Assembly (NCBI GenBank): GCA_024278275.1
Contig: JAJRTN010000024.1
Span: 1 to 44,721 of the forward strand
Source: Candidatus Hydrogenedentota bacterium
GTDB taxonomy: Bacteria; Hydrogenedentota; Hydrogenedentia; Hydrogenedentales; JAJRTN01
Direction of reading: 5' to 3'
DNA length: 44,721 bases
Made by a program: the position numbers and the translations under genes
The notes under the pieces: generated by a model
What the model saw: only the letters and a program-made list of their open reading frames with translations
Databases searched by the model: none
What the model was told of the DNA's origin: nothing
Shown: positions 41,839 through 44,721 of the stretch, one piece after another
How the letters are laid out: each line of letters opens with the position of its first letter
How positions within the stretch are numbered: the first letter of the stretch is position 1

Positions 41839-42903
41839 ATGCTGATCGCTGTTGATGCCATGGGCTCGGACGGCGCGCCTGACGTGGAGGTGGAAGGCGC
41901 GGTGGCCGCCAGCCTGGACAGCGACGTGGAGGTTGTCCTGGTCGGGGACGAGGCGGTACTGAAAGAGAAGCTGGCCGCCTTTCCCAAGACGGACGCCATT
42001 CGCGTGGTGCATGCCTCCCAGGCCATTGGCATGGACGAGTCGCCGGGTATTGCCGTCCGAAAAAAGAAGGACTCCTCCATGCTGGTCGCCATGCGGCTGG
42101 TCAAGCGGGGGGAGGCCCAGGCCTTCGTCAGCGCGGGCAACACGGGCGCCCTCATGTTCGGCGCGCGCGCCATCATTGGTCCCATTCGCGGGGTGGCCCG
42201 CTCCGCCCTGTGCCAGACCCTGCCCAATCGCAAGGGCCGGGTGGCTTTGCTCGACCTGGGGGCTACCGTGGATTGTACGGCGCGCCATCTTTGCGAGTTC
42301 GCTGAAATGGGCATCGCCTATTCCCAGTACGCCCTTGGGGTGGAAAATCCCCGGGTCGGCCTGTTGAATATCGGCGAAGAGGATTTCAAGGGTGACAATG
42401 TGTCGAAAGAGGTCCACGCCAAGCTCCGCGCCTCTTCCCATGTGAACTTCATCGGCAACATCGAGCCCAAGGCCATGTACGACGGGCAATCCGACGTGGT
42501 GGTCTGCGACGGGTTCATGGGCAACATCATCCTCAAGACCAGCGAATCGGTGGCGGGATTCATGGCCCAACTGGTGCGGGACAAGTTCGAGCAATCCTCC
42601 ATGAGCAAACTGGGGGCCGTGCTGGCCCGGCGGTCGCTGCAGGATCTGAAGGCCACCATCGATCCCAATGAATATGGCGGCGCACCGCTCCTCGGCGTGA
42701 AGGGCATTGTCATCAAGGTCCACGGTTCCTGTACGTCGCAGGGGGTCGCCAACGGTATCCGGGGGGCCGCGGTGGCTTGTCAGAACCGCCTCATCGAGCA
42801 CATCAAGGAAAACATCGAGGAACTCCGCAAGGTGGAACGGTCGATGCAACCCGATGCGCCCGATGAGAAAAATGCCGTGGACGCGGCGGAGACCGCTTCA
42901 TGA
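41839..42903 (+). CDS. plsX: Phosphate acyltransferase PlsX
   Basis: Converts acyl-ACP to acyl-phosphate, the first step of phospholipid synthesis via PlsY; peripheral to the inner membrane. Start at ATG 41839 (354 aa), with GGAG about 10 nt upstream; the N-terminus MLIAVDAMGSDGAP is the PlsX signature. Other markers: FVSAGNTGALMFGA, LLDLGATVDC (usually GANVDC), VGLLNIGEEDFKG, VVVCDGFMGNIILKTSE and the C-terminal YGGAPLLGVKG with the helix beyond. Its stop overlaps the fabD start (ATGA). Confidence 0.96.
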   Translation: MLIAVDAMGSDGAPDVEVEGAVAASLDSDVEVVLVGDEAVLKEKLAAFPKTDAIRVVHASQAIGMDESPGIAVRKKKDSSMLVAMRLVKRGEAQAFVSAGNTGALMFGARAIIGPIRGVARSALCQTLPNRKGRVALLDLGATVDCTARHLCEFAEMGIAYSQYALGVENPRVGLLNIGEEDFKGDNVSKEVHAKLRASSHVNFIGNIEPKAMYDGQSDVVVCDGFMGNIILKTSESVAGFMAQLVRDKFEQSSMSKLGAVLARRSLQDLKATIDPNEYGGAPLLGVKGIVIKVHGSCTSQGVANGIRGAAVACQNRLIEHIKENIEELRKVERSMQPDAPDEKNAVDAAETAS

Positions 42904-43793
42904 GTTTCTTCCTCTTTCCCGGCCAGGGCAGCCAGAAGCCCGGCATGGGACAATCGCTGTATGAGCAGGCGCCGGCGGCACGGGCGCTCATGGATGAGGC
43001 GGCGGCGCTGCTGCCCGACGGTTTTTTCCCGTTGCTGTTCGACGGACCGGCCGAAACGCTTGCCGACACCCGCCATGCCCAGCCCGCCCTGGTCACCGTG
43101 GGCGTGGCGGCGGCGGCCCATCTTCAGACCCTTGGCATCGCGCCGTCCGGGTGTGCCGGGCATAGCGTCGGCGAAATCCCCGCGTTGGTGGTTTCGGGCG
43201 TACTTTCCTTTGCCGACGCCATCCGGATTACCGTTGAGCGCGCCCGGCTCATGAGCGAGGACGTGCCGCCCGGCGGCATGGCCGCGGTCATTGGGCTTCC
43301 CGCCGGGGACATCGCCCCCCTGCTGCCCGAGGAGGTGGGGATCGCCAATTTCAACGGACCCGGCCAAACCATTATCAGCGGGACGAAAGCCGGACTGGAG
43401 CTGGCGGCCCTTGCCCTCAAGAAAGGCGGTGCCAAACGGGTGTTGCCCCTCAAGGTTTCCGGGCCTTTTCACTCGCAATTCATGATTCCCGCGGCCAAGA
43501 TCTTTGCCGAATTCCTGACGAAGTTTGACTTTGCCGCGCCCGCCGTCCCCTTTGTTTCCTCCGTGAGCGGAGGAGGCGAGACGGATCCCGAAAGGATCCG
43601 CGAACTGCTGGCACAACAGCTCTATTCACCCGTCCGGTGGACGGAGGTCATGGAATACATCGGCACCGGGGCGGCCCTTGAGGTGGGGCCCGGCAGCGTG
43701 CTCAAAGGCCTGGCCAAGCGGATGAAGGGCGGCCCCCTCGTCCGTCTCGCCGGGACCGTGGAAGATATTAACCAACTGGAGATGCAGGGATGA
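42900..43793 (+). CDS. fabD: Malonyl-CoA:ACP transacylase
   Basis: Loads malonate on acyl carrier protein for fatty-acid elongation. Protein of 297 aa. FPGQGSQKPGMGQ at 6-18; the nucleophile S89 in AGHSVGEIPALVVSG; R116 in ERARLM, which binds the malonyl carboxylate; and H191 in GPFHSQFM are all in place. It overlaps plsX by 4 nt and fabG by 4 nt, so translation is coupled. fabH, usually found between plsX and fabD, is absent here. Confidence 0.96.
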   Translation: MSFFLFPGQGSQKPGMGQSLYEQAPAARALMDEAAALLPDGFFPLLFDGPAETLADTRHAQPALVTVGVAAAAHLQTLGIAPSGCAGHSVGEIPALVVSGVLSFADAIRITVERARLMSEDVPPGGMAAVIGLPAGDIAPLLPEEVGIANFNGPGQTIISGTKAGLELAALALKKGGAKRVLPLKVSGPFHSQFMIPAAKIFAEFLTKFDFAAPAVPFVSSVSGGGETDPERIRELLAQQLYSPVRWTEVMEYIGTGAALEVGPGSVLKGLAKRMKGGPLVRLAGTVEDINQLEMQG

Positions 43794-44524
43794 GTGAGTT
43801 CGACGGAAAAGTGGCCTTGGTAACGGGTGGCGCGCGGGGCATCGGCTATGCCATCGCCGAGCGTTTCGTGCGGGGCGGCGCCAGGGTGGCTATCTGCGAC
43901 CTGGTGGAAGACGACGTAACGGCCGCGGCGGAGAAGCTGGGCGGGGGTACTCGTGGTTACCAGGCTAACATCACCGAACCCGACACGATCAAGGCCATGA
44001 TCAAGGCCATCGGCGCCGATTTGGGGCCCGTCGCCATCCTCGTGAACAACGCCGGCATCACCCGCGACACCCTCTCCATGCGCATGAAGGACGACCAGTG
44101 GCGCGCGGTCATCGAGACCAACCTGACGGGCACCTTCTTCTGTTGTCGTGCCGTTGAGCGTGACATGATCAAGCAGCGCTACGGCCGAATCGTCAACATT
44201 TCCTCCATCGTCGGCCGCCGCGGCCAGGCGGGCCAAGCCAACTATGCCGCCGCCAAGGCGGGGGTCATCGGCATGACCAAGGCCCTCGCCCACGAGCTGG
44301 CCTCCCGCAACATCACGGTGAACGCCGTGTGTCCCGGCTACATCGAGACCGCCATGACCGACGCCCTCCCGGAAGAGGTGCGCAACGCCATCGTCGAGCG
44401 CATTCCCATGGCCCGCCGCGGCACGAGCGAGGAAGTGGCCAACGCGGTCGCCTTCCTCGCCAGCGACGCCGCCTCCTATACCACGGGTTCCATTCTCGCC
44501 GTGGATGGTGGCATGGCCATGTAA
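43790..44524 (+). CDS. fabG: 3-oxoacyl-ACP reductase
   Basis: NADPH-dependent reductase of the fatty-acid cycle; classical short-chain dehydrogenase of 244 aa. TGGARGIG at 12-19 binds the cofactor, NNAG at 86-89, and the catalytic S139, Y152 and K156 (NISSIVG and NYAAAKAG) are present. The C-terminal VCPGYIETAMTDALPEEV and GSILAVDGGMAM are typical FabG. It overlaps fabD (ATGA). acpP and fabF would be expected next, but an insertion-sequence end is found instead. Confidence 0.96.
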   Translation: MSEFDGKVALVTGGARGIGYAIAERFVRGGARVAICDLVEDDVTAAAEKLGGGTRGYQANITEPDTIKAMIKAIGADLGPVAILVNNAGITRDTLSMRMKDDQWRAVIETNLTGTFFCCRAVERDMIKQRYGRIVNISSIVGRRGQAGQANYAAAKAGVIGMTKALAHELASRNITVNAVCPGYIETAMTDALPEEVRNAIVERIPMARRGTSEEVANAVAFLASDAASYTTGSILAVDGGMAM

Positions 44525-44534
44525 CGCGGTCCCA

Positions 44535-44721
44535 GCCAATTGGTTCCGAATAGCGCCACGTGAAAAAAGCGTTTTTCCGCCGGGCCTGCGTCAATTTTGG
44601 GGGTTTTCATGCGGCGCGCTGCTCCCAGTATTCCTCGAACCGTCCTGATTGAATGACGCAACGCAGTGCGGTGATTGCGTTTGCACCGCGTACGGTCCAC
44701 TCCATGCCGGATTGTTTGAGC
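44535..44721 (-). mobile_element. End of an insertion sequence (ISKra4-like), running off the window
   Basis: Transposase coding sequence enters from the right edge and stops at 44607, leaving about 70-80 bp of non-coding DNA before fabG ends at 44524. A terminal inverted repeat is expected around 44535-44575 but cannot be confirmed without the other end. Confidence 0.5.
44607..44721 (-). CDS. Transposase C-terminus, partial (ISKra4-like)
   Basis: Minus-strand frame from the window edge reads LKQSGMEWTVRGANAITALR, then CVIQSGRFEEYWEQRAA and a TGA at 44607-44609. The pattern W-x-V-x-GA-x-A-x-x-x-LR followed by G-R-x-x-x-YW is the C-terminal end I associate with ISKra4-family transposases. Only 37 residues are visible, so whether the gene is intact cannot be said. 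Confidence 0.65.
   Translation of the reverse strand, partial: LKQSGMEWTVRGANAITALRCVIQSGRFEEYWEQRAA

Noticed and set aside
1-44721. tRNA, rRNA or riboswitch genes
   Set aside because: No cloverleaf, rRNA signature or recognisable riboswitch core could be found by reading either strand. A covariance-model search would be needed to exclude small RNAs.

Overview
The window is high-GC bacterial DNA, roughly 60-65% GC by eye, with one clear exception: the gene at 35.6-40.7 kb is visibly AT-richer. The gene content suggests a free-living Gram-negative bacterium of the PVC/FCB-like groups, and Candidatus Hydrogenedentes (Hydrogenedentota) is my best guess. Reasons: a prepilin-type DUF1559-like protein, a Tat-exported Gfo/Idh/MocA oxidoreductase, a uroporphyrinogen-decarboxylase-like protein beside secreted carbohydrate enzymes, a surface protein ending in a (Gly-Glu)n tract plus a C-terminal sorting-type tail, and many families of short intergenic palindromes. 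The assignment is inference; no rRNA or tRNA gene was found.

Layout. 0-2 kb: the 3' part of a GT4 glycosyltransferase, then a 7Fe-8S-type ferredoxin, then a repeat-filled gap. 2-8.1 kb: a sodium:solute symporter coupled to a tiny two-helix membrane protein (minus), a REC-GAF-HD-GYP response regulator (plus), and a large unrecognised polytopic membrane protein (minus). 8.4-16.6 kb, mostly plus: a Tat-exported oxidoreductase; rarA followed by a two-helix protein and a membrane-anchored thioredoxin-like protein; a second, degenerate HD-GYP protein (minus); a GT2-TPR glycosyltransferase; a TauE/SafE permease; a Tat-exported lactonase-type amidohydrolase. 16.6-17.1 kb: a graveyard of repeats with the 3' end of a GxxExxY gene.

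17.1-23.8 kb (minus): URO-D-like protein, a 1073-aa secreted protein of unknown family, and a secreted beta-propeller glycosidase-like protein, probably a carbohydrate-related set. 24.1-26.8 kb (plus): a tightly coupled VTC / DUF4956 / HlyD-type adaptor operon. 26.8-30.7 kb (minus): a GH38 alpha-mannosidase and a prepilin-like protein. 31-35.3 kb (plus): a CLCA-like metallopeptidase-VWA surface protein and a LarA-family racemase.

35.3-40.8 kb: a single very large helicase-nuclease gene (SF1 helicase plus PD-(D/E)XK/Vsr-like nuclease, resembling the Hhe class of anti-phage genes). It lies between two perfect 28-bp direct repeats. The left copy contains the stop codon of larA; the right copy contains the -35 hexamer of the next operon. 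It looks like a one-gene defence cassette inserted at the 3' end of larA.

40.8-44.7 kb: the conserved yceD-rpmF-plsX-fabD-fabG lipid operon, lacking fabH between plsX and fabD and followed directly by the end of an insertion sequence (ISKra4-like transposase) that runs off the window. Several genes share a promoter pattern of a TTG-type -35 box, an 18-nt spacer and a TAnnnT -10 box. Where convergent genes meet, the junction usually holds a palindrome from one of the repeat families.
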